Below, one piece after another: positions 8,365-16,895 of a stretch of DNA of 64,000 nucleotides. Numbering within the stretch: the first letter of the stretch is position 1; every line of letters begins with the position of its first letter. The translations under genes and the position numbers were made by a program. The notes under the pieces were generated by a model. That model ran no database searches, had not been told where the DNA came from, and worked only from the letters and a program-made list of their open reading frames with translations. The stretch spans positions 137,095-201,094 of the forward strand of contig CAZSXR010000004.1 of assembly GCA_964611335.1 (NCBI GenBank). The letters are read 5' to 3'. Source of the DNA: BOG-1112 sp964611335 (GTDB lineage: Bacteria > Bdellovibrionota_B > Oligoflexia > Oligoflexales > Bog-1112).

Positions 8365-9519
8365 TTAGTTGGAACTTTCTTTTTCCAACAATTTAAAAAT
8401 CGTTTGTAATTGCAGATTCGATGTTCCTTCATAAAGTTTACCAATTTTTACATCTCGATAATACTTTTCAGCTGGAAATTCTTTTATAAAACCATATCCG
8501 CCATAAACTTCCAGACAAGAAGAGGCAACTTCTTCAGCAATTTCAGAACATAAGTACTTTGCCATTGCTGCTTCTTTGGTGAAGGGCAATCCAGCATCTT
8601 TCATGCGAGCTGCGTTATACACGAGCAATTTTGCACTTTCGATTTTAGCTGCCGCTCTTGCCAATTGGAATTGTATGCCTTGAAACTGATCGAGAGTTTT
8701 TCCAAACTGAGATCTCTGATGTGCATATCGGAAAGCTCCATCGAAAGCACCTTCCGCTAGTCCTAACATTTGTGCTGCAATCCCAATACGACCTTCGTTT
8801 AAGGTTTCAATTGCGATTTTGTAGCCTTTGCCTAGTTCACCAAGTATGTCTTTTTCTTTAACAGGAACACCATCTAAAATAACCTCACACGTTGAAGATG
8901 CACGGATGCCAAGTTTAACTTCTTTCTTTCCAATGGAAAAACCAGGAGCTCCACGTTCGACTATAAACGCAGTAATTCCCTTGTATCCCTGAGAAGGATC
9001 TACGTTTGCAAAAACAACAAAGATGTTGGCTTCTTTTGCATTGGTAATGAAAATTTTCTTACCTTCGAGATTCCAACCAGAAGAAGTTTTGACGGCTCGT
9101 GTTTTCAATGCAAAAGCATCAGAGCCGGAACTGGATTCGGTAAGACAAAAAGCACCGACATCTTTAGAACACAGACGTGGATAATATGACGCTTTTTGTG
9201 TTTCGTTTGCCCAGCGCTTGAAAATATTATTTACAAGTGTGTTTTGAACATCAACGAAGACACCCACTGAAGGATCAACTTTGGAAAGCTCTTCGATAGC
9301 AAGACAAGACATAAAAAAGCTTCCACCCGCACCACCATATTTTTCGGGAACTTCTATGCCCATAAGACCGAGTTCAAAGCAGTGCTTCATAATGTCAGGG
9401 TCGAGACTTTCATGCTCATCCATTTTCATGACTTTAGGAGCAACCCATTCGCGTGCGAATTTTTGAACTTCATTGCGGAACATCTTCTCATCTTCGGAAA
9501 GAACGGTCACTGCATTCAT
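8365..9519 (-). CDS. acyl-CoA dehydrogenase
   Basis: A 384-residue protein of standard short/medium-chain acyl-CoA dehydrogenase size: N-terminal helical domain (1-120), middle beta domain with FAD-binding CLTESSSGSDAF (near residue 128), and C-terminal helical domain with QRSQFGKTLDQFQ and the YEGTSNLQ motif. The catalytic base of this family is the glutamate of the Y-E-G-T segment, which is present (near residue 365). It catalyses alpha-beta dehydrogenation of acyl-CoA thioesters with electron transfer to ETF; chain length cannot be read. It precedes the CAP gene, with which it almost overlaps. Starts at ATG 9519. Confidence 0.9.
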   Translation of the reverse strand: MNAVTVLSEDEKMFRNEVQKFAREWVAPKVMKMDEHESLDPDIMKHCFELGLMGIEVPEKYGGAGGSFFMSCLAIEELSKVDPSVGVFVDVQNTLVNNIFKRWANETQKASYYPRLCSKDVGAFCLTESSSGSDAFALKTRAVKTSSGWNLEGKKIFITNAKEANIFVVFANVDPSQGYKGITAFIVERGAPGFSIGKKEVKLGIRASSTCEVILDGVPVKEKDILGELGKGYKIAIETLNEGRIGIAAQMLGLAEGAFDGAFRYAHQRSQFGKTLDQFQGIQFQLARAAAKIESAKLLVYNAARMKDAGLPFTKEAAMAKYLCSEIAEEVASSCLEVYGGYGFIKEFPAEKYYRDVKIGKLYEGTSNLQLQTIFKLLEKESSN

Positions 9520-9610
9520 AAAATCCTCGTGCTAGATTTGAATTTTGTCATCAAAGCAAAGAAGATCTTAGGTGAAGATGAAAAAGAAGTTAATACGGGA
9601 ATTTTGAGCA

Positions 9611-9643
9611 AAAAAAAGATGTAGAGTAAAACCCTACATCTTT
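9611..9643 (-). terminator. rho-independent terminator of the RRM protein gene
   Basis: AAAGATGTAG (9615-9624) and CTACATCTTT (9634-9643) form a 10-bp stem with a 9-nt loop. On the minus strand the hairpin is followed by a run of T residues. It lies 19 bp past the stop of the gene at 9662. Confidence 0.8.
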
Positions 9644-9661
9644 CAAACGAAAGAAATCGTC

Positions 9662-10024
9662 TTAGAAACGACGTCCGCGGCCTTCACCACCGTTACCACC
9701 ACCGAAACCACCACGGTTTCCGTTGCGTTCACGTCCACCACCGAAACCACCACCACCACTGCGGTTGTTTCTTGGTTCCATTGGGCGTGCTTCATTTACG
9801 TTGATAGCACGTCCTTCGTAATCTGCACCGTTGAACTTCGTAATCGCTTCTTGAGCTTCAGCATCTGTTGCCATTTCAACAAATCCAAAACCTTTGCAGC
9901 GACCTGTATCACGGTCTGTAATGACTTTTGCAGAGACTACAGTTCCAACTTGTGAAAAAGTATCCATAAGGACTTGGTCTGTTGCGGAAAATGGCAAATT
10001 GCCTACGTACAATTTCTTACCCAT
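9662..10024 (-). CDS. RRM-domain RNA-binding protein with glycine/arginine-rich tail
   Basis: A 120-residue protein: one RNA recognition motif (residues 2-80) with RNP2 LYVGNL and RNP1 KGFGFVEM, aromatic residues in place, then a glycine/arginine/asparagine-rich tail of about 35 residues. Such small RRM proteins occur in cyanobacteria, Bacteroidetes and many proteobacteria and bind single-stranded RNA; cold-induced expression is known in some. AGGAGG lies 6 nt before the ATG. A long 5' untranslated stretch with complementary segments precedes it (see 10025-10327), and its own terminator follows. Confidence 0.9.
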   Translation of the reverse strand: MGKKLYVGNLPFSATDQVLMDTFSQVGTVVSAKVITDRDTGRCKGFGFVEMATDAEAQEAITKFNGADYEGRAINVNEARPMEPRNNRSGGGGFGGGRERNGNRGGFGGGNGGEGRGRRF

Positions 10025-10327
10025 GCTAACCTCCTAAAGGCCAGGGGCGCCACTTTGGAGGCGAAGGGCACTATGCCTACCTCTCTAAAGAAGGCGATCA
10101 AAACAATTGCTATTTTTATAGCATGATTCCTTTCTGGGAAGCACGGCTATTTGTACTCCATAAGAAAATAATTCCGCCACGCACAAAAACTTAAAACTTA
10201 GCAATCTTATCAGACGGTTATTTTTTTAACGAAGAGACTTTTCTCTGAAAATATCTATAATTTGTCCCCTGGATGCCCATTTTAATTGCAAACTGCCAGA
10301 TTCTTAGACACCTACGAGGAGTTTTAA
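10025..10327. promoter_or_regulatory. divergent control region between RRM gene and hemE
   Basis: No gene is seen here. On the minus-strand side 10028-10085 forms a GC-richer leader with complementary pieces (GGCGCC at 10046-10051, GAGGCG near 10057) that may fold in the RRM mRNA; such leaders often set cold or autoregulatory control in this family, which is inference. GCTAT-AAAA-ATAGC makes a small hairpin near 10110. On the plus side TATAAT at 10256-10261 is a good -10 box for hemE, without an obvious -35, and GAGGAG lies before the hemE ATG. Confidence 0.45.
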
Positions 10328-11392
10328 ATGAGTGAAAAAGCTCTATTAAAGGCAGCCCGATGCCTTCCTACAACCCGTCACCCCATTTGGTTCCTCCGTC
10401 AGGCCGGACGCTATCTCCCTGAATATCGCGAGTTACGTAGCCAACATGAATTTCTGGATCTGTGCAAAAATCCTCAACTTGCAGCTGAAGTAACCTTGCA
10501 ACCTTTACGTCGCTTCGACCTCGACGCGGCCATTATCTTTTCCGATATTCTCATCCCTGCTGTCGCTTTAGGACAAACCCTTACTTTCAAAAAAGATCAC
10601 GGCCCTCAACTCTCCCAACCTGTCAGAGATGAAACATCTCTTTCTCAATTGAATTTAGAAGGCTGTGCAAACAATTGGAACTTCGTAGGAGATGCTATCA
10701 GTCTTGTAAAATCAAAATTAGCTCCCCATCAAACTATGATTGGTTTTGCAGGAGCCCCATTCACTCTCGCTTCTTATATGATTGAAGGAGAAGGGGGAAC
10801 GAACTTCGAAGAAACAAAACGTTTTGCTTTTCATAAAAGAGAGCTTTTTAAGAAATTTCTTTTTCAACTTGCGGAAGTCTCTATTTCTTATTTGCAAATG
10901 CAAATACAAGCAGGAGCAGAAGTCATCATGTTGTTTGATACATGGGCTCAACAATTCACCCGCAAAGATTATGTAGAATTGGTAAAAGAATCGACGGAAT
11001 GCATTATTGCTAAAATATCCGAACTTGTACCTGTAATTTATTATCCAGGACAAGGGAGCGATCGCTTGCATGATTTGTCGAATACTGCTGCTTCCGTTAT
11101 TGCAGTCGATTGGAGAACAACTCTAAGTCAAGCTCACAAGATTTTGAGTGAACAAGGTTTGAAACTTTGTTTGCAGGGAAACTTAGATCCCTTAGTTTTA
11201 ATTGGAGAGGAATCTTTAGTAAGAGAGAGAGTGAGATTAATTTTAGAGGAAGTGAAGAAACAAGATATTCCCGGACATATTTTTAATGTTGGACACGGAT
11301 TGCTTCCCCTCACCCCTATAGAATCTCTGAATTGGGTAATAGACGAAGTTCGTTCTTACGAAAAGACTAATTTACAAAAGCCTGTTCAATAA
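10328..11392 (+). CDS. hemE: uroporphyrinogen decarboxylase
   Basis: A 354-residue protein with the URO-D signature PIWFLRQAGRYLPEYRELR near the N-terminus, the catalytic aspartate region FSDILIPAVALG, and GFAGAPFTLASYMIEG in the middle; length matches the family. It decarboxylates the four acetate side chains of uroporphyrinogen III to give coproporphyrinogen III in heme synthesis, in the cytoplasm. No other heme gene is adjacent. The ATG follows GAGGAG by 8 nt. The 3' end overlaps the convergent gmhA by 26 bp. Confidence 0.95.
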   Translation: MSEKALLKAARCLPTTRHPIWFLRQAGRYLPEYRELRSQHEFLDLCKNPQLAAEVTLQPLRRFDLDAAIIFSDILIPAVALGQTLTFKKDHGPQLSQPVRDETSLSQLNLEGCANNWNFVGDAISLVKSKLAPHQTMIGFAGAPFTLASYMIEGEGGTNFEETKRFAFHKRELFKKFLFQLAEVSISYLQMQIQAGAEVIMLFDTWAQQFTRKDYVELVKESTECIIAKISELVPVIYYPGQGSDRLHDLSNTAASVIAVDWRTTLSQAHKILSEQGLKLCLQGNLDPLVLIGEESLVRERVRLILEEVKKQDIPGHIFNVGHGLLPLTPIESLNWVIDEVRSYEKTNLQKPVQ

Positions 11393-11942
11393 GCTCACAC
11401 AGAACATGTCCTACTAAGATATGTCCTTCCTGAATCCTAGGGGTATCATTTGTAGGCATTTGCAAACACACATCTGCAATCGACTTCAGCTCTCCACCTT
11501 TGAACCCTGTCATTCCAATAACAGTCATTCCAATGCTACGAGCCTTCTCTGCAGCTTGAAGTATATTTGCAGAATTTCCTGAAGTAGAAATTGCAAACAA
11601 GACATCCCCTTTGCGACCCATCGCTTCAACCAAACGAGAGTAAATCACATTGTAAGAATAATCATTTGCAACAGCAGTAAGATAAGAAGTGTTCACATGA
11701 AGAGCTTCTGCAAACAAAGGACGTCGATCCACAAGATAGCGTCCTGATAATTCTGCTGCTAAATGCTGAGCATCTGCAGCGCTCCCACCATTTCCACAAA
11801 ACAGAATTTTTCCACCCGCTTTTAAAGTCGCAATACACAGCTGTGCCGTTTTTTCTAAACGAAGTTTCAACTCAGCATCGCTAGCAATTTTCTGTTTTAC
11901 TTGGAGGGCTTCCTGTAGTCTTTTTTCGATTGTTGTCTGCAT
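11367..11942 (-). CDS. gmhA: phosphoheptose isomerase (sedoheptulose 7-phosphate isomerase)
   Basis: A 191-residue SIS-domain protein with FCGNGGSAADAQHLAAELSG near residue 45 and AISTSGNSANILQA near residue 115, the sugar-phosphate binding loops of GmhA. It isomerises sedoheptulose 7-phosphate to D-glycero-D-manno-heptose 7-phosphate, the first step towards LPS inner-core heptose, which shows a diderm envelope. Convergent with hemE (26-bp overlap) and divergent from gpmI across 53 bp. DiaA-like SIS proteins are related, but length and motifs favour GmhA. Confidence 0.88.
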   Translation of the reverse strand: MQTTIEKRLQEALQVKQKIASDAELKLRLEKTAQLCIATLKAGGKILFCGNGGSAADAQHLAAELSGRYLVDRRPLFAEALHVNTSYLTAVANDYSYNVIYSRLVEAMGRKGDVLFAISTSGNSANILQAAEKARSIGMTVIGMTGFKGGELKSIADVCLQMPTNDTPRIQEGHILVGHVLCELIEQAFVN

Positions 11943-11995
11943 CTTTAAATCCTAAGTTTCACGTAGGTGTGAACCATTTATGTAGCTGGAGTACC

Positions 11996-13627
11996 ATGAC
12001 AAGCCTAGCAAAAAATAAGAGAAAAGTCTTAGCCGTCGTGATGGATGGAGTTGGAGTTCGAAAGGAACGTTTCGGCAATGCTGTGGCTTTAGCCGCTACA
12101 CCTGCCCTTCATTTCCTCAAAGAAAGCAGTCTTTACACAACCCTGAAGGCTTCAGGCCCCTCTGTCGGTCTCCCCTTCGAACACGATATGGGTAATAGTG
12201 AAGTTGGACACAACGCCCTCGGCGCAGGTCGCATATTTGATCAAGGAGCAAAACTTGTTAACCAAGCTATAAATAACGGCAATCTTTTCAAAGGGAAAGC
12301 ATGGCAAAGGGCGATAAACCAGGTTTTGGAACATCACAGCTGCTTACACTTTATCGGGCTTCTCTCAGACGGAAATGTTCATAGTCATGAAGAACATCTT
12401 TTTGCAATGCTTCGTCATGCAGCGAAGGAAGGTGTGAAAAAAGTTCGCATACATACTTTACTTGATGGAAGAGATGTAGGCGCACATTCAGCAGAAAAAT
12501 ACTGTGACAACTTACTCAAAGTATTATCGGAACTTCAAAATTCAAATTGCGACGCACGTGTTGCCTCCGGTGGAGGACGCATGCACGTAACTATGGATCG
12601 TTATGAAGCAGACTGGTCTATAGTTGAACGAGGTTGGAAAGCACATGTATTAGGTGAGGCCGAATCTTATTTTTCTTCACTCTCTGACGCCTTGAAAAAT
12701 TTTCGTAAAGATCCTTCAATCTCAGACCAATTTCTTCCTTCCTTTGTCATCACTGAAAAAAACAAACCCATAGGAACCATAGAGAATGGTGACAGCGTTA
12801 TTTTTTTCAATTTTCGAGGAGATCGCGCGATCGAAATTTCAAAAGCATTTGAAGACGAAGATTTCAAAGCTTTCGATCGCAAACGATTTCCAAAAGTTTT
12901 TTTCGCAGGAATGCTGGAATACGATGGAGATCTTCATATTCCCAAAAATCATTTAATCAATCCACCTCTTATTCAAGATACTTTGGGGGAATATCTTGCA
13001 AACAATGGAATCCGTCAGTTTGCGTGCAGTGAAACTCAAAAATTCGGACACGTCACTTATTTCTGGAATGGAAACCGTTCGGGATATTTCGACAACAAAC
13101 TTGAAGAATATGTAGAAATTCCGTCTGACAAAACACCCTTTCAATTCAAACCCTGGATGAAAGCACATGAGATAACAGAAGCGACTATACATAGAATGGA
13201 ATCTGCCTCTTTCGATTTCGGCAGAATCAACTATGCAAATGGAGATATGGTTGGACACACGGGAGATTTGGAGGCTGCTATTATCGCAGTTGCAACGGTT
13301 GACATGATGATCAAACGACTCATTCTCGCTGCACAAAAAACAGAAACCATACTTTTGGTAACTGCCGATCACGGAAATTGTGATGAGATGTTTGAGAAAG
13401 CCCCTACAGACGCATCTGATTTTCCACCTTTGTGGCAGAGACCTAAACCAAAAACTTCACACACTCTCGCTGAAGTTCCCTGCCACATCTACGATCCTTT
13501 GGGAAGAAATGATTCTATTCTTAAAGAAGGAACTGGAACTTTAGCAAACATTGCAAATACAGTTCTAGATCTTCTAGGAATGAAAACACGCTCTCACTAT
13601 GAGCCAAGTTTGTTGATTAAGAAATAG
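11996..13627 (+). CDS. gpmI: 2,3-bisphosphoglycerate-independent phosphoglycerate mutase
   Basis: A 543-residue two-domain metalloenzyme of the alkaline phosphatase superfamily. The catalytic serine lies in DMGNSEVGHNALGAGR near residue 65; the metal-ligand motif TADHGNCDEM is near residue 460, and HTLLDGRDVGAHSAE near 155 belongs to the transferase domain. It interconverts 3- and 2-phosphoglycerate with two Mn2+ ions. The frame opens at 11930, but ATG 11996 is chosen because GGAG sits 5 nt upstream and the first core strand (VLAVVMDGVG) follows directly. It overlaps the convergent permease gene by 11 bp. Confidence 0.93.
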   Translation: MTSLAKNKRKVLAVVMDGVGVRKERFGNAVALAATPALHFLKESSLYTTLKASGPSVGLPFEHDMGNSEVGHNALGAGRIFDQGAKLVNQAINNGNLFKGKAWQRAINQVLEHHSCLHFIGLLSDGNVHSHEEHLFAMLRHAAKEGVKKVRIHTLLDGRDVGAHSAEKYCDNLLKVLSELQNSNCDARVASGGGRMHVTMDRYEADWSIVERGWKAHVLGEAESYFSSLSDALKNFRKDPSISDQFLPSFVITEKNKPIGTIENGDSVIFFNFRGDRAIEISKAFEDEDFKAFDRKRFPKVFFAGMLEYDGDLHIPKNHLINPPLIQDTLGEYLANNGIRQFACSETQKFGHVTYFWNGNRSGYFDNKLEEYVEIPSDKTPFQFKPWMKAHEITEATIHRMESASFDFGRINYANGDMVGHTGDLEAAIIAVATVDMMIKRLILAAQKTETILLVTADHGNCDEMFEKAPTDASDFPPLWQRPKPKTSHTLAEVPCHIYDPLGRNDSILKEGTGTLANIANTVLDLLGMKTRSHYEPSLLIKK

Positions 13628-15392
13628 CAACTTTATTGAAAACATTTGCAGTGTCTTTGGTATTCAGACGACTGTGTTTGTATCCGTAGAAGAAGTAAAC
13701 AATTCCTCCCACAAGCAACCATACACCAAAACGAATCCATGTAACGGTTCCAAGTTCCGTAATCAAATAACTACTCAAAGTCACTGCTATTACTGGGATC
13801 AAAGAAAGATTTTTTCGGAAACTCCAGTAGGCTAAAAGTAAAACTTCCACTATAAAAAATAAGATAGGAAACTTCGCACTGAATCTATGTAATTCTTTGA
13901 AATCCTGAATCTCCATAAAGGTGAAATACCCAGCATTTTGCCCAACGCAGAGTATTAAAAAAACAAAGAATAAAATTCCAGGATAAATATATTTCGCATT
14001 GATGTAAGGCATGCGAAATTTTTTATTCACATCTTTGTTGTGAGGATCAAGAACTAAAACACCTGCTGAAACGAGAACGAGAGCAAAAAGGGTTCCTATA
14101 CTACTGAGGTCTGTCACCTCACGAAGATTTAAAAAGAGAGAGGGAATTGCGACAAACAAACCTGCTAACAAAGAAGAAATCCATGGAGTTTTAAACCGAG
14201 AGTGAATTTTAGAAAACATCGGAGGCAATAAACCATCTCGACTCATCACCATCCAAATACGGGTTTGTCCCAATTGATACACCAATAAAACACCCGCAAG
14301 TGAGATCACCGCAGTCATTCCAATCACACCAGAGAACCATGGGATATTTGCCCCCTGTGGCCCAAAGATGAAAGCAAGAGGATCACCCACTTGTAGCTGC
14401 GTATAGTGAACAACACCGGTAACGACCAAGCCTAAAATAACGTAAATACCCGTGCAAATCGCGAGTGTATAAAGCATAGCTTTGGGTATGTCTCTTTGAG
14501 GATTATTGCATTCTTCTGCTGTTGTAGAGATCACATCGAAACCAATGTAGGCAAAAAATACGGCAGAAACCCCCTTCATGACTCCGGAGGCACCGTTAGG
14601 AGCAAAAGGCACCCAGTTATCGGGATTAATGTAGAAACATCCAACAGCTACTACAAAAAAGATCACAGCTAATTTCAAAACAACCATGATGGTCGAGAAA
14701 GTTTTGGAACCTTCTATACCCATGATAATAATCCAAGTAATAAGCGCAGTGATGAGAAAGGTAGGAAGGTCAAAAATAATAGCTAGACTCCCCAAACGTG
14801 GTGCGGAAATCCAGGCGTTATAACCCTTTAAAACCTGAGGATCGCTGATAGAACTTAAGACTTCACTAAGAGACTTACCACTCTCAGTGATCATATGTTG
14901 GACAGAACTAAATGCAGTATGAGCACTGAAGTAATCCATAGTGAAATGAAGAGGAACTTCATAACCATAGTATTTCAAAAGCCCGACAAAATACTGACTC
15001 CAAGAGATGGTCACTACAATATCACTAATTGCGTATTCCATCAGTAAGTCCCAACCGATGACCCAAGCAATAAATTCACCAAAAGCTAAATAGGAATAGG
15101 TATAAGCAGACCCTGCAATAGGTACTGAGGAAGCAAATTCCGCATAACACAGAGCACAAAATCCACAGGCGATTGCTGTAAAGAGAAAAAGTAAAATAAC
15201 AGCAGGCCCACCACTAAAAGCTGCACTGCCAATGGTTGAAAAAATTCCTGCCCCCACAATAGCAGCAATCCCAAACATGGTTAGATCACGAACTGTCAGA
15301 ACACGTTTAAGCTGGCTTCCTTCTTGTTGAAGATTGTGATCACGAACGATATCACTTAATTGTTTTTTACGAAATAAACCAGCCCAGCTCAT
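13617..15392 (-). CDS. APC-superfamily cationic amino-acid permease, probable lysine transporter
   Basis: A 591-residue inner-membrane permease with twelve or more helices. The first helix carries GIAAIVGAGIFSTIG, the substrate-binding unwound GAGIF motif of the APC/CAT family; FAYIGFDVISTTAEECNNP near residue 290 is the conserved helix 8 region of CAT transporters. A large extracytoplasmic loop follows helix 4. The substrate is inferred to be lysine because a lysine riboswitch and terminator lie directly upstream (15454-15638). TTG 15407 opens the frame, but ATG 15392 is preceded by TTGGAGT at a fair distance and starts the conserved part. Convergent overlap with gpmI. Confidence 0.85.
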   Translation of the reverse strand: MSWAGLFRKKQLSDIVRDHNLQQEGSQLKRVLTVRDLTMFGIAAIVGAGIFSTIGSAAFSGGPAVILLFLFTAIACGFCALCYAEFASSVPIAGSAYTYSYLAFGEFIAWVIGWDLLMEYAISDIVVTISWSQYFVGLLKYYGYEVPLHFTMDYFSAHTAFSSVQHMITESGKSLSEVLSSISDPQVLKGYNAWISAPRLGSLAIIFDLPTFLITALITWIIIMGIEGSKTFSTIMVVLKLAVIFFVVAVGCFYINPDNWVPFAPNGASGVMKGVSAVFFAYIGFDVISTTAEECNNPQRDIPKAMLYTLAICTGIYVILGLVVTGVVHYTQLQVGDPLAFIFGPQGANIPWFSGVIGMTAVISLAGVLLVYQLGQTRIWMVMSRDGLLPPMFSKIHSRFKTPWISSLLAGLFVAIPSLFLNLREVTDLSSIGTLFALVLVSAGVLVLDPHNKDVNKKFRMPYINAKYIYPGILFFVFLILCVGQNAGYFTFMEIQDFKELHRFSAKFPILFFIVEVLLLAYWSFRKNLSLIPVIAVTLSSYLITELGTVTWIRFGVWLLVGGIVYFFYGYKHSRLNTKDTANVFNKVAIS

Positions 15393-15453
15393 AGAAGAAG
15401 ACTCCAAAAAAATTTTCGAATGTGTATGAAGACAGAAGAGAGGTGTTGAGATG

Positions 15454-15498
15454 AAAAAAATATAAATGAGAAGAGTGACACCCTACTCATTTATATTT
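15454..15498 (-). terminator. riboswitch expression-platform terminator
   Basis: On the minus strand a 13-bp stem, AAATATAAATGAG (15498-15486) with CTCATTTATATTT (15470-15458), closes a 15-nt loop and runs into seven T residues. It sits between the lysine aptamer and the permease start, so it is the likely ligand-controlled terminator: lysine-bound aptamer would favour it. Confidence 0.8.
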
Positions 15499-15501
15499 CT
15501 C

Positions 15502-15638
15502 AGAAGCTCTTCACAAGAAAACTTGTGACAGTTGTGGGGATTTAACCTCCACACCCAACAGATAGCTGCTACCTGTTTCGGCATTTCTCTCCTCCTTTAC
15601 AGATTATGTAAGATCTTAGGAAACGCTCCTCTTCTATC
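15502..15638 (-). ncRNA. lysine riboswitch (L-box) aptamer
   Basis: Read on the minus strand the 137-nt segment lines up in order with the L-box: P1 5' arm AGAAG (15635-15631) running into AGGAGCG; AAAGGAGG then GCCGAA; the P3 hairpin ACAGGTAGC...GCTATCTGT; a P4 hairpin GTGTGGAGG...CCCCACA ending ACTGTCA; the P5 hairpin CACAAG-TTTT-CTTGTG; and the P1 3' arm CTTCT (15506-15502). The order and the CTGTCA and GCCGAA blocks match the Bacillus subtilis lysC leader as I remember it. L-boxes bind free L-lysine and shut off synthesis or uptake genes. It precedes an amino-acid permease by 110 nt with a terminator between. Confidence 0.82.
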
Positions 15639-15680
15639 GAAGGTTTGGAGCTTAGGAGGGCAAAGAGAAAATTGCAAGAC

Positions 15681-16895
15681 TTAATTGTTCGATGGGGCTT
15701 TCATAGTCTTTAGAATCGGAAGATTCTCAGCAAGGGGGGCTTTCCCATCCGCATGAGAGATTGCTACAAGTGCTTTTAAACACTGAAAAAGCTGTCGGAT
15801 ATTGCCCTGCCAGTAGAAGTCTCGACAACGTCTTACAATTGCCTCAAATTCCATTTCCCCCACCCTCATTCCTCTCTTTGCAAAGAAAAGTTGGATCAGC
15901 AATGGAAGGTCAGACATCCTGTCTCTTAGAGGGCTCAAAGTAATTTCACATCCCGTTAAACGAACACGTAGATCCAATAGAAACTTCGAAGACTCTACAG
16001 CAAGATCCAAATCAATTGTGCTTGCCACTACAACCTGAAATTTGGAATATAACTCTTTGGTATCCCCCACTCTATTATAAGTTCCATCGTTCAACACTCT
16101 CAGTAATTTTTGCTGGCATGCAATCGAAAGCGTATGAATTTCATCTAAAAATAAAATCCCACCGTCCGCTTCACCAACAAATCCCTGAGTAGTTGTATAG
16201 GCACCTGAAAAAGCACCTTTCTTGTGTCCAAAAAGAAGCGACTGAGAAAGATTCCCATCCAACAAAGAACAGTTCACAGAAAGAAACGGTATCTCACCCT
16301 CTTTTTTCTTCCTATATTTCGCAATCAATTTTGCTACTTCTTCTTTGCCTGTACCTGTTTCTCCTTGGATGACGACGGGTAGATCCGTTGTTTCTGCGGC
16401 AACACGAATCCACTTTAAGACATTTGCTTCTACACAAAGGCCATCGGGACATATGCTTTCCAATTCAGGAGAAAGAGCTCTTTGCTCATTATTCTGAACA
16501 TGCTTTAAAAGCCTTTTTTCTTTTGCGGAATTTATAGCAATGAGAATCTCATCCGCGTTGATCAGTGGTTTTTTCAACGCAAATAACGCACCACGATCCA
16601 TAGCCTGCTGATAAATCTTCACATCAGGATGAGAAGACATAACAATGGGAACTATCTGCACTTGCATTTCTCTCGCTTCTTCGAGCAAGTCTAAACCTTC
16701 AGGAGACTTACTGCCCGCACTTAGAAACATATCTGTCAAAAGTATATCGACTCTACAGCTTTCGAGCACTTTCCTAGCATCCTGTATAGTGCTCACTCCC
16801 AAAGCTTTAAGCCCTGCATTCTTTGCGAGGATCATGTAACTTTGAAGTTCAAAACTGTTATCTTCGACAATTAGAAGAACATCTTCTCTTTTCAT
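15681..16895 (-). CDS. response regulator with sigma-54-type AAA domain, no DNA-binding domain
   Basis: A 404-residue NtrC-like protein: receiver domain (1-125) with phosphoacceptor Asp55 in LLTDMFL and conserved lysine in ALKKP; AAA+ domain (about 150-385) with Walker A GETGTGKEE, the sigma-54 contact loop as GAFSGA, Walker B GGILFLDEI, and an arginine-bearing LRVRLTG. The usual GAFTGA threonine is serine, a tolerated change. The protein stops about 20 residues after the AAA lid, so the Fis-type helix-turn-helix is missing; it may act from solution or through a partner. Its start overlaps the histidine kinase stop by 4 bp. Confidence 0.87.
   Translation of the reverse strand: MKREDVLLIVEDNSFELQSYMILAKNAGLKALGVSTIQDARKVLESCRVDILLTDMFLSAGSKSPEGLDLLEEAREMQVQIVPIVMSSHPDVKIYQQAMDRGALFALKKPLINADEILIAINSAKEKRLLKHVQNNEQRALSPELESICPDGLCVEANVLKWIRVAAETTDLPVVIQGETGTGKEEVAKLIAKYRKKKEGEIPFLSVNCSLLDGNLSQSLLFGHKKGAFSGAYTTTQGFVGEADGGILFLDEIHTLSIACQQKLLRVLNDGTYNRVGDTKELYSKFQVVVASTIDLDLAVESSKFLLDLRVRLTGCEITLSPLRDRMSDLPLLIQLFFAKRGMRVGEMEFEAIVRRCRDFYWQGNIRQLFQCLKALVAISHADGKAPLAENLPILKTMKAPSNN

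Noticed and set aside
12953..13372. Long minus-strand frame (139 codons) inside gpmI
   Set aside because: The plus-strand frame carries all gpmI catalytic motifs; the antisense frame has no recognisable protein.
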